This document shows, one piece after another, positions 1 through 5,378 of a stretch of 7,236 nt of DNA. The notes under the pieces are model-generated. The model ran no database searches, was not told the origin of the DNA, and saw only the letters and a program-made list of their open reading frames with translations. Origin of the DNA: Candidatus Aminicenantota bacterium (lineage in GTDB: Bacteria > Acidobacteriota > Aminicenantia > Aminicenantales > Aminicenantaceae); NCBI GenBank assembly GCA_013139435.1, contig WTAW01000283.1, forward strand, positions 1-7,236, written 5' to 3'. A program made the translations under genes and the position numbers. Within the stretch, counting starts at the first letter, position 1. Every line of letters starts with the position of its first letter.

Positions 1-753
1 TGTGTCGATAAACACAGAATCGTTCTTGATGCTGATCTGGCGGAAACGTGCATTGAAGAGACCTCTTTTCCCGATGCGTGTGGAAAACCCACCAGCGAAA
101 GAGTTGGAGGCTGTTGACAAGCTTGTGAAAGCGTTCTTCACATTGCTGTTGACATAATGCGCCGTGATCACAGAGGAATCGGATAAAGAGACATTCGCCT
201 TGATCAGATGGGTTTGTTTGTCTGTATCAGGGATCACGTTGAAAGGAAGAGCGCCATCTTTTGCATCATACTGGATACGGCTATCAAAAACAGGGATAAC
301 TTTCTCGGGATGGAGTGTCAGAAGATATGTATGTGTGGGTGCGGCTTCATTCTCCCTGTATTCCCGCTTGGTGTATGAATAATCAAACACGGCTTTTCCC
401 AGCGTGACATTGCCTCCCAGCTGATAATCTCTGTTGTTGTTATCGATAGGTCGAGACTTGGCAACAACATGGCAGGAGGAGCATTTGCTCAGAGTCCGTG
501 CTTGATATTCCCCACTCCTGTGCTCATTCCTCACGTTTGCGTAGAATTTCAAGAAGGAGGCACCCGGAATAGTTAATTTGGACTCGCTGATGAATTCGCT
601 TCTGGTGATCTGATATTCGTCCGTTGGATTGTAGTCAGTATGAAAAACGCCGGATCTTGCTTCGCTGGCTACATCCAGATTCTTCATCGGGTCATGATCC
701 AACCGGTGGAGCAGAGAGTTGAAGGAGAACTTTTGATCAAACACCCGACCCAT
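1..753 (-). CDS. C-terminal part of a beta-barrel porin-like protein with a CxxCH motif (continues past window edge)
   Basis: This minus-strand frame is open for 251 codons to base 1 with no stop, so it extends beyond the window. The first ATG (751-753) lies inside the upstream fragment and has no signal peptide, so it is probably not a real start. The frame is the continuation of the 737-973 fragment after a +1 shift, and it is open back to 783. One further haem motif, KCSSCH, is encoded at 469-486. From there on the sequence shows alternating polar and aromatic segments typical of outer-membrane beta strands (for example FDYSYTKREYRE, ITAHYVNSNVKN and FNARFRQISI). An early stretch, HRLDHDPMKNLDV, and a later one, LPFNVIPDTDKQTH, look like conserved family signatures of porin-cytochrome barrels related to MtrB/PioB-type proteins. 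I recognise these by eye only. The likely role is an outer-membrane pore that holds a haem domain for transmembrane electron transfer. The exact family is unsure. Confidence 0.7.
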   Translation of the reverse strand, partial: MGRVFDQKFSFNSLLHRLDHDPMKNLDVASEARSGVFHTDYNPTDEYQITRSEFISESKLTIPGASFLKFYANVRNEHRSGEYQARTLSKCSSCHVVAKSRPIDNNNRDYQLGGNVTLGKAVFDYSYTKREYRENEAAPTHTYLLTLHPEKVIPVFDSRIQYDAKDGALPFNVIPDTDKQTHLIKANVSLSDSSVITAHYVNSNVKNAFTSLSTASNSFAGGFSTRIGKRGLFNARFRQISIKNDSVFIDT

Positions 754-973
754 GACAGGCTTCGCATCCTTTCTGGATACCGCTCAGTTCCCAATCCAAA
801 ATTCGGCTGTGGATATTCATCTTGGAAAGAGCGTGGTCCTCGTGACATTCAAGACATGCCTCGTTGCCCACATTCTTCACAACATCCACATCTGGGTTGT
901 AGGCCAACCCTAGGCAAGGGATGCTGAGCAAGAAGCTGACAGCGATGAATTTAAGAATAAACTTTCGTGTCAT
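737..973 (-). CDS. N-terminal fragment of a haem-bearing outer-membrane barrel protein (frameshifted)
   Basis: This is the 78-residue 5' part of a broken gene. It has a signal peptide (basic residues at 3-8, a hydrophobic core at about 9-23, likely cleavage after LGLA near residue 24). Two c-type haem motifs follow, CLECH (40-44) and CEACH (70-74), and then a UGA stop five residues later. The ATG is well supported, with AGGAGG 4 nt upstream (978-983) and a good promoter at 1005-1032. The stop at 737-739 falls just after the motif, where related cytochromes continue as CEACHGPG. The +1 frame is open from 783 down to base 1 and carries the rest of the protein, so a single-base indel, a sequencing error or a decayed gene explains the break. 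As written, the fragment could only be a small exported dihaem protein. Haem attachment and export are family knowledge; the frameshift is visible in the sequence. Confidence 0.75.
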   Translation of the reverse strand: MTRKFILKFIAVSFLLSIPCLGLAYNPDVDVVKNVGNEACLECHEDHALSKMNIHSRILDWELSGIQKGCEACHGSGV

Positions 974-1004
974 GACTCCTCCTGATATTTTATTAATTTA
1001 GAAT

Positions 1005-1032
1005 ATTATAAAATTATATATAAATAAGTCAA
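1005..1032 (-). promoter_or_regulatory. Sigma-70-type promoter for the haem-barrel gene
   Basis: On the minus strand, TTGACT (1032-1027, five of six matches to the -35 consensus) is separated by 16 bp from a perfect TATAAT (1010-1005). The predicted start of transcription is near 998. That gives a leader of about 25 nt containing AGGAGG at 983-978 before the ATG at 973. The surrounding DNA is very AT-rich, which raises the chance of fortuitous -10 boxes, but the paired elements and position are good. Confidence 0.6.
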
Positions 1033-1043
1033 CTATTTTATAA
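1006..1043. promoter_or_regulatory. Nine-bp inverted repeat flanking the -35 box (candidate operator)
   Basis: TTATAAAAT (1006-1014) is perfectly complementary to ATTTTATAA (1035-1043), with 20 bp between. One arm overlaps the -10 box of the minus promoter and the other lies just upstream of its -35 box. The adjacent divergent gene encodes an ArsR-type regulator, a family that often binds AT-rich dyads in its own divergent promoter. The repeat is pure A/T in an A/T-rich spacer, so chance is a real alternative. Confidence 0.3.
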
Positions 1044-1094
1044 AAAACTTTAAATATTTGAAAAAAATTGGTATATTTATTTTGGAGGAACAAC

Positions 1095-1418
1095 ATGGAA
1101 AGATCGCTACGCTATTACGAGCTCCATGCAGAAGTCTGTAAAACCTTTGGCCATGCCAAGAGATTGATGGTCATAAGCACGTTGCGGGATAACGAATTGA
1201 TGGTGACAGAAATATCAGAACGAACTGGAATCGATATCTCTAACCTCTCACAGCACCTCCACGTTCTCCGGGACAAGGGTCTTGTATCCACGCGAAGAGA
1301 GGGCACCAAAATTTATTACCAGTTATCGCATCCCAACATCGGTAAAGCCCTGGACCTCATGTCTGCATTTTTAGACCAGAGCATCTCTAAATCTCAAGAC
1401 CTGATCAAAAAATCCTAA
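1095..1418 (+). CDS. ArsR-family winged-helix transcriptional regulator
   Basis: This is a 107-residue one-domain DNA-binding protein. Residues 19-35 form the first helices (GHAKRLMVISTLRDNEL). Residues 37-62 are the helix-turn-helix, with recognition helix NLSQHLHVLRDKG preceded by ISERTGIDI. Residues 63-77 are the beta wing (LVSTRREGTKIYYQL). A C-terminal helix (83-105) would serve for dimerisation. Length and layout match the ArsR/SmtB family. The ATG at 1095 is chosen because GGAGG at 1084-1088 sits 6 nt upstream; an in-frame TTG at 1068 has no such site. The classical metal-site motif ELCVCD is absent from the helix before the wing, and the only cysteine is Cys15, so neither the usual As/Cd thiolate site nor an intramolecular disulfide switch is possible. 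The effector is unknown. It is divergent from the haem-barrel gene and lies directly upstream of the tetrahaem gene, so both are plausible targets (inference). Confidence 0.9.
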   Translation: MERSLRYYELHAEVCKTFGHAKRLMVISTLRDNELMVTEISERTGIDISNLSQHLHVLRDKGLVSTRREGTKIYYQLSHPNIGKALDLMSAFLDQSISKSQDLIKKS

Positions 1419-1424
1419 ATGGAA

Positions 1425-1452
1425 TTGCATTATGGATAAAAATATATATAAT
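1425..1452 (+). promoter_or_regulatory. Sigma-70-type promoter for the tetrahaem cytochrome gene
   Basis: TTGCAT (1425-1430, four of six matches) lies 16 bp upstream of a perfect TATAAT (1447-1452). The predicted start near 1459 gives a leader of about 53 nt. It lies in the spacer just after the regulator gene, which suggests that the cytochrome gene can be transcribed independently of it. Confidence 0.55.
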
Positions 1453-1462
1453 TCAGCAGTTG

Positions 1463-1487
1463 GTCATAAGCATAACCCGCTTATGAC
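1463..1487. promoter_or_regulatory. Perfect 9-7-9 inverted repeat just downstream of the predicted start (operator or leader hairpin)
   Basis: GTCATAAGC (1463-1471) and GCTTATGAC (1479-1487) are exact reverse complements separated by ATAACCC. They would lie at about +4 to +28 of the predicted transcript. This is a typical place for a repressor operator, and also where an RNA stem-loop would form. No run of T follows, so it is not an intrinsic terminator. The arms are of mixed base composition, which makes chance less likely than for the AT-only repeat at 1006-1043. The binding protein is not known; the neighbouring ArsR-type regulator is one candidate. Confidence 0.55.
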
Positions 1488-1511
1488 AGAGCAATATTAA
1501 AGGAGGATAGA

Positions 1512-2021
1512 GTGAAAAAAATATTACCCGGATTACTCGTTGTGTTTTTTTGTCTTATAGTCATCAATGTATTCAGCCAAGATCTCACCTACGCTGGTGC
1601 AGCTAAATGTAAAATGTGCCATAAGAGTGAAAAACAAGGCCAGCAGTATCCTCTATGGGAGGCCCGGAAACATTCCAAATCGTTTGTAGCTTTGACATCT
1701 GACGAGGCCAAGGCCCTTGCTGCAGATGCCCCCGAGAATCCCAAGTGTCTGAAATGCCATTCACCTCTCGCTCAAAAAGCACCCGAGCTCAAGGAAGATG
1801 GAGTATCCTGTGAAGTCTGTCATGGTCCTGGCAGTGCGTATAAAAAGATGAGCATCATGAAAGACCATGCCGAAGCCGTAAAGAACGGCTTGACAGATTA
1901 CGGTTCACCAGAGGCAATTAAGGCTCAGTGCCTCTCCTGTCATGAAAACGCCCACGACAAACCTTTCGATTTCGACGCTGCATGGGAAAAAGTGAAGCAT
2001 CCAAGGCCAGAAAAGAATTAA
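1512..2021 (+). CDS. Periplasmic tetrahaem cytochrome c, cytochrome c554-like
   Basis: This 169-residue exported protein has four CxxCH motifs: CKMCH (33-37), CLKCH (79-83), CEVCH (100-104) and CLSCH (140-144). The start is GTG at 1512, with AGGAGG at 1501-1506 spaced 5 nt. A signal peptide (KK at 2-3, hydrophobic 4-21) is probably cleaved after VFS at 22. The mature start YAGAAKCKMCH, the segment QYPLWEARKHSKSF, the run PENPKCLKCH, and CEVCHGPGSAYKKMSIMKD are characteristic of the small c554-like tetrahaem family common in anaerobic bacteria. Extra histidines (His54, His119, His148 and others) could serve as distal ligands. The likely role is as a soluble periplasmic electron shuttle. Its gene converges with the quinol-oxidising cytochrome gene and neighbours an outer-membrane conduit, which fits a carrier between the two (inference). 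It has its own promoter and inverted repeat upstream. An enzymatic role is not excluded. Confidence 0.88.
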   Translation: MKKILPGLLVVFFCLIVINVFSQDLTYAGAAKCKMCHKSEKQGQQYPLWEARKHSKSFVALTSDEAKALAADAPENPKCLKCHSPLAQKAPELKEDGVSCEVCHGPGSAYKKMSIMKDHAEAVKNGLTDYGSPEAIKAQCLSCHENAHDKPFDFDAAWEKVKHPRPEKN

Positions 2022-2036
2022 ATCCAATCAATTCTT
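2013..2036. terminator. Weak stem-loop between convergent genes
   Basis: AAGAATT (2013-2019) pairs with AATTCTT (2030-2036) around a 10-nt loop. It overlaps the stop codon of the tetrahaem gene and lies 14 bp before the stop of the convergent gene. Both strands have only short T-rich stretches after it, so it would be at best a weak bidirectional terminator. Confidence 0.25.
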
Positions 2037-2049
2037 ACATTCCGACCTT

Positions 2050-3963
2050 TTATTCCTCAATTTCAGCATCAGGATGTTCATGTACGAACATATCCCTGGG
2101 CATTTTTCCCGACAGCCATGAAGGATTCATTGGGTACACCTGAGGGCTGAAAACCGTCGAATACATATGCCAGACAAATATGGCTAAAGATGCCAGGATA
2201 GCCTCATAATAATGAATGACCAAAGTTACATCTAAAAAACCCTTTGGCAGGAGCTGCAGCACAACGTTGTCAAACCAGAGAAAAAGACCCGTAAAAATCA
2301 TGATAGCAGTTCCCCAGATCAGGGCCCAATACTCGGCTTTCTCGACGTAGCTGAACCGTTTGAAGCGGGGAGTTTCCTTGGACCGGCCGAGGTTGTACAG
2401 AATCCGCTGGACAAATTCCCTAAAATCAGAAATTTTGGGCATCATATCTTTGAAAAAACCTCTCCCTCTCTTCGTAAACAGGTAAATGATGTGCCACACG
2501 GTGACAAAGATCATGACAACAGCTGCAACACGATGAATGGTACCCCTCAACTCAAAGCCTCTTTCCCAGCCAAAAAAGAGCTGTGTGATCCATGAGTCAC
2601 TGAACCGCAAAGCAAATCCGGAGATGACGAGCACGATAAAACTCACCATGAGCAACGTGTGCTGCCAGAGTTCTCCGATCCTCATTCTCCGGACCTGAGG
2701 TTTTTTCATCACGAGAACAATCTGTCTTATAAGATCGATCAGCCAGTGAAGAACCATCAACCCTATAATGATAATAATCGCAGCAATATAGATTTTTTTG
2801 ACGACCTCAGCAGCCTTAGTCTGCAGTCCTCCACCGCCAATTCCATGAATAGGCATAGCAGCCAGAGCTGCAGAGATTCCCGGATGACATTCTCCACACG
2901 TAGCTTTCAAATTATCCGGATTGATCGTAGATGTAGGATCAGAACTGGGAAGAATTCTGTGCACACCATGACAGGAAGCACAATTGGCCACATGAAGGTC
3001 ACCCGCTTTGCTCTTCAGCCCATGATAACTATCGATAAAGGACGTCAAGCGACCTGTAGCCAATCCGTATTTTTCGGTCAATGCGATGGATTCATGACAG
3101 GGAGCACAGGTAGCCTCTGCCACTCGAGATCTGGAAACCGGCGAACTCGGATCACTAGTTGAAATGATGCCATGCTCCCCATGACAGTGAGTGCAGACAG
3201 GGGCATCCGTTTCGCTTCGGCTTACCAGTACGCCATGGATCCCTTCCCAGAAATCCTGCTCAACCCCTTTGTGGCACTTGCCGCAAGTTTTGGGTATGTT
3301 GAAATGATTGATGGACGATTCCTGATTTCCAGGAGACAAAATCTTATGGGAGGTTCCGGCCGTGGAGTGGCAATCATTACAGGTCGCAGCCACATAGATT
3401 CCACCTTTTGTTGCCTGGCCGTGTACGCTGCTCTCATAGATCTCGATAGGATGATCGATCAATATTTCATACTTTTTAGTTAGATCGAGATCCTCATGAC
3501 ATAAGCCGCATGTTTGGGGAAGATTGGCCGGATGGGTTTTGCTGAGCTTGACTGATGAAGGCAAAACATTATGATCACCATGGCACGCAGCACAGGAGGG
3601 AGCGTCCTCACATTCTTTGTATCCTTCTCTCCCATGAGCTTGATACGCTTCTGATTCTTTCTCATGACAAGCTCTACACCCCTCACATCCAACAACAAAA
3701 TCTGGATCTTCCTTGTGTGGTGAGATCGCCCTATCCGTATGACAATCCAGGCATTCCAAGCCCTCATGGATGGAATGGGAAATGTCCACTTCGATCTTTG
3801 TGTTATGCTTGCTCGTCTCATGGCATGTGGTACAATCCTCACTGGTTATCTGCTCGTATTCCTCTTCCGCTTCCTGGGTCACAGCAAAAGTGATTAGGAC
3901 AGCACATAAAAAAATCGCAAAAAAGACTGCTAAATTAATCGATTTTCTCGGAGGTCTGAACAT
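2050..3963 (-). CDS. Inner-membrane b-type cytochrome fused to an 11-haem c-type domain (CbcL-like quinol oxidase)
   Basis: The protein has 637 residues. After an N-terminal membrane segment or signal (residues 9-29), eleven CxxCH motifs run from residue 44 to 360 (Cys44, 71, 96, 124, 152, 195, 227, 257, 286, 328, 356). Five membrane helices follow (about 391-411, 434-452, 475-496, 543-565, 579-604). Membrane histidines His435, His477/His491 and His584/His599 are suitable ligands for two b haems, as in the HydC/FdnI cytochrome b family. This order matches Geobacter CbcL, a menaquinol oxidase for extracellular electron transfer with nine c haems, so two more are seen here. The haem domain is repetitive: a CxxCHGxH...TCxxCH...LTxKY...SxHG unit recurs every 62-71 residues. 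Cys93 and Cys118 are extra cysteines. ATG 3963 is chosen over an in-frame GTG at 4077 because GGAG lies 8 nt upstream of it and the membrane segment begins shortly after. Expected role: menaquinol oxidation with transfer to periplasmic haems. Confidence 0.88.
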   Translation of the reverse strand: MFRPPRKSINLAVFFAIFLCAVLITFAVTQEAEEEYEQITSEDCTTCHETSKHNTKIEVDISHSIHEGLECLDCHTDRAISPHKEDPDFVVGCEGCRACHEKESEAYQAHGREGYKECEDAPSCAACHGDHNVLPSSVKLSKTHPANLPQTCGLCHEDLDLTKKYEILIDHPIEIYESSVHGQATKGGIYVAATCNDCHSTAGTSHKILSPGNQESSINHFNIPKTCGKCHKGVEQDFWEGIHGVLVSRSETDAPVCTHCHGEHGIISTSDPSSPVSRSRVAEATCAPCHESIALTEKYGLATGRLTSFIDSYHGLKSKAGDLHVANCASCHGVHRILPSSDPTSTINPDNLKATCGECHPGISAALAAMPIHGIGGGGLQTKAAEVVKKIYIAAIIIIIGLMVLHWLIDLIRQIVLVMKKPQVRRMRIGELWQHTLLMVSFIVLVISGFALRFSDSWITQLFFGWERGFELRGTIHRVAAVVMIFVTVWHIIYLFTKRGRGFFKDMMPKISDFREFVQRILYNLGRSKETPRFKRFSYVEKAEYWALIWGTAIMIFTGLFLWFDNVVLQLLPKGFLDVTLVIHYYEAILASLAIFVWHMYSTVFSPQVYPMNPSWLSGKMPRDMFVHEHPDAEIEE

Positions 3964-4004
3964 TTTTTTCACTCCGCAAATAATCATCTTATATAGAGTT
4001 TCGC

Positions 4005-4033
4005 ATAATAACACGATTTTCTCAAAAATCCAA
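4005..4033 (-). promoter_or_regulatory. Possible sigma-70-type promoter for the b/c fusion gene
   Basis: On the minus strand, TTGGAT (4033-4028, weak, three of six) is followed after 17 bp by TATTAT (4010-4005, five of six). Transcription would start near 3998 and give a leader of about 35 nt before ATG 3963. It also falls inside the alternative upstream reading frame from 4077, which supports the shorter start. Confidence 0.35.
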
Positions 4034-4095
4034 GACTTTAAGCCTGTTAAGGCTGTTAAATGGGGGATATGACTCACTCACGTGTCAAATCCCCC

Positions 4096-4115
4096 AATGT
4101 CGCATTTCTGACATT
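4096..4115. promoter_or_regulatory. Inverted repeat upstream of the sigma-54 promoter (candidate enhancer site)
   Basis: AATGTC (4096-4101) and GACATT (4110-4115) are exact reverse complements with an 8-bp spacer. The centre lies about 98 bp upstream of the start predicted from the sigma-54 promoter, inside the range where NtrC-type activators usually bind. The arms are short, so the call rests on its position as much as on its sequence. Confidence 0.35.
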
Positions 4116-4177
4116 TTCTATAAATTCTATCTTATTGATAACAATTAAATTATGCCGCTCAAAAAATGCATCGCTTT

Positions 4178-4193
4178 TGGCACATTATTTGCT
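4178..4193 (+). promoter_or_regulatory. Sigma-54 (-24/-12) promoter for the conduit operon
   Basis: TGGCAC (4178-4183), five bases, then TTGCT (4189-4193) reproduces the consensus TGGCAC-N5-TTGCW exactly. The GG and GC dinucleotides are separated by the required 10 bp. Transcription is expected near 4204, leaving a leader of about 30 nt that contains AGGAGG (4224-4229) before the ATG at 4235. No convincing sigma-70 pair was seen on this strand in the same spacer. Sigma-54 promoters need an activator ATPase, so the operon should be conditionally expressed. None is encoded in the window. Confidence 0.75.
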
Positions 4194-4234
4194 ATTAGAG
4201 TAGAGAATCCTATTCTACAAAAAAGGAGGAAAGA

Positions 4235-5299
4235 ATGAGAACATTTAAGACCTTCCTTGTCGTTGTTCTTGTACTTGCTTGCTCCAGCATGCTCGCTTCA
4301 CAAGACTACGGAAAACTGTCCAAGTATATCTCCCAAGCGACGGGAGATTATGTCGGATCAGCAGCATGCGGAATTTGCCATGTACAAACTCACGATTGGT
4401 GGTTTGGATCCGGACATGCACACAAGCTGCGAGACGCAGAAGAAGCCCGCGGGGCAGGTGTGCCTCCGCCAGATTCTGTTTCCTGGGATGATATCAAATG
4501 GGTTATCGGCGGCTTTAATTGGAAAGCAAGGTTTGTGGGGAACGACGGATACATCATCACCAAGGGGGGAATGAATCAGTTTAACCTTGCGAACCGTGGT
4601 TGGACTGATTACCATCCAGACGAAACAAAGAAATATGATTGCGGGCCTTGTCATATGACAAACTACAAAGAAACGGGTCGTCAGGAATTCTTGCCGGGTG
4701 TCGTCGGACGCTGGACCTTTCCGAGTGTCCATTGTGAGGAATGTCATGGCCCGGGGAAACAACACATCCTAACTGGAGGAAGCCCTGCCGAGGTCACCGT
4801 TAACAAATCTTCAGCGGGTTGCGGAAAATGCCACTTCCGGACAGACCCTGCCATTATTCCAGCAAGCGGTGGATTTATCAAACACCATGAACAGTACAAC
4901 GAAATATTGAAAAGCAACCATGGAACACAACTGAATTGTGTGACCTGCCATGATCCACACAAAACCGGAAGCTCATCCATTAAGATCACTTGCGCGGATT
5001 GCCATGCTGATGTTGCTGGAGTCTATGAAGGCAGCAGTATGGGCCAATCTGGAGTGACCTGTGAAGACTGCCACATGCCTCTTATGACAAAGAGTGCTAT
5101 TTCCTTGAAAAAATGGGTCGGTGATGTCAAGACGCACATGTTTAAAATCAACTTGAATGCAGGCGCAAAGCCTTTCACTTCAGATGGAACGGAGGCAAAA
5201 GGATACGTGACATCAGAATTTGCCTGTCTCGTCTGCCACTACGACAGAGACAAGAGCTGGGCTGCGGGCTACAAGGGAGTGATACACGGATTAAGATAG
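4235..5299 (+). CDS. Exported octahaem cytochrome c, possibly a lipoprotein
   Basis: The protein has 354 residues and eight CxxCH motifs: CGICH 45, CGPCH 136, CEECH 167, CGKCH 196, CVTCH 235, CADCH 253, CEDCH 276 and CLVCH 331. The start is ATG with AGGAGG 5 nt upstream. The N-terminus has basic residues (Arg2, Lys5) and a hydrophobic stretch ending VLVLAC at Cys16, which loosely fits a lipobox. Ordinary cleavage after MLAS (22) is the alternative. Between haems 1 and 2 lies an 86-residue insert with a conserved-looking core IGGFNWKARFVGNDGYIIT (91-109). Further on are CEECHGPG and a CEDCHMP motif, the latter recalling the NrfA/HAO/c554 superfamily, followed by a histidine (His301). All sites are CxxCH, with no CxxCK catalytic haem site, so a nitrite-reductase-type active site is not apparent. 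As first gene of the operon with a decahaem/barrel pair, it could be the outer-face partner, as MtrC is to MtrAB (inference). Function is otherwise unknown. Confidence 0.85.
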   Translation: MRTFKTFLVVVLVLACSSMLASQDYGKLSKYISQATGDYVGSAACGICHVQTHDWWFGSGHAHKLRDAEEARGAGVPPPDSVSWDDIKWVIGGFNWKARFVGNDGYIITKGGMNQFNLANRGWTDYHPDETKKYDCGPCHMTNYKETGRQEFLPGVVGRWTFPSVHCEECHGPGKQHILTGGSPAEVTVNKSSAGCGKCHFRTDPAIIPASGGFIKHHEQYNEILKSNHGTQLNCVTCHDPHKTGSSSIKITCADCHADVAGVYEGSSMGQSGVTCEDCHMPLMTKSAISLKKWVGDVKTHMFKINLNAGAKPFTSDGTEAKGYVTSEFACLVCHYDRDKSWAAGYKGVIHGLR

Positions 5300-5330
5300 G
5301 CCTGATATTTTCAAACGAAAACTCAACGTG

Positions 5331-5349
5331 TAGAGGTTTAATGCCTCTA
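5331..5349 (+). other. Intergenic stem-loop within the operon
   Basis: TAGAGG (5331-5336) and CCTCTA (5344-5349) pair around a 7-nt loop in the 79-bp spacer between the octahaem and decahaem genes. No T-run follows, so it is not an intrinsic terminator. It could mark an mRNA processing or stability point. No promoter was recognised in this spacer, which suggests read-through from the sigma-54 promoter. Confidence 0.3.
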
Positions 5350-5378
5350 TCCATACAAAAATAAAGGAGACAGGTGTG

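Noticed and set aside
737..757. RF2-like programmed +1 frameshift at GUU-UGA.
   Set aside because: The P-site codon GUU would have to re-pair on UUU, which is poor for a valine tRNA, and there is no clear upstream stimulating Shine-Dalgarno element. An indel is simpler.
640..927. Plus-strand open frame opposite the haem-barrel gene.
   Set aside because: The minus strand here encodes a signal peptide, CxxCH motifs and barrel sequence. The plus frame has no ribosome site or recognisable features and is a shadow.
1068..1094. TTG at 1068 as the start of the ArsR-type gene.
   Set aside because: The added nine residues would be encoded across the ribosome-binding site GGAGG (1084-1088), which is properly spaced for ATG 1095.
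1463..1487. Intrinsic terminator for the ArsR-type gene.
   Set aside because: The stem is not followed by a T-run, and it lies downstream of a promoter with perfect TATAAT that should serve the next gene.
2659..3483. Two plus-strand open frames opposite the b/c fusion gene.
   Set aside because: They are antisense to repeated CxxCH-coding DNA and their low-complexity translations show no domain features.
3964..4077. In-frame GTG start at 4077 that would add 38 residues to the b/c fusion protein.
   Set aside because: It has no ribosome site, runs through the likely promoter at 4005-4033 and precedes a clean signal or membrane segment. ATG 3963 has GGAG 8 nt upstream.
4235..5299. Assignment of the octahaem protein as a nitrite or hydroxylamine enzyme (NrfA, ONR or HAO type).
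   Set aside because: The CHMP motif is suggestive, but no CxxCK or other special catalytic haem motif is present and the neighbours are electron-conduit genes.
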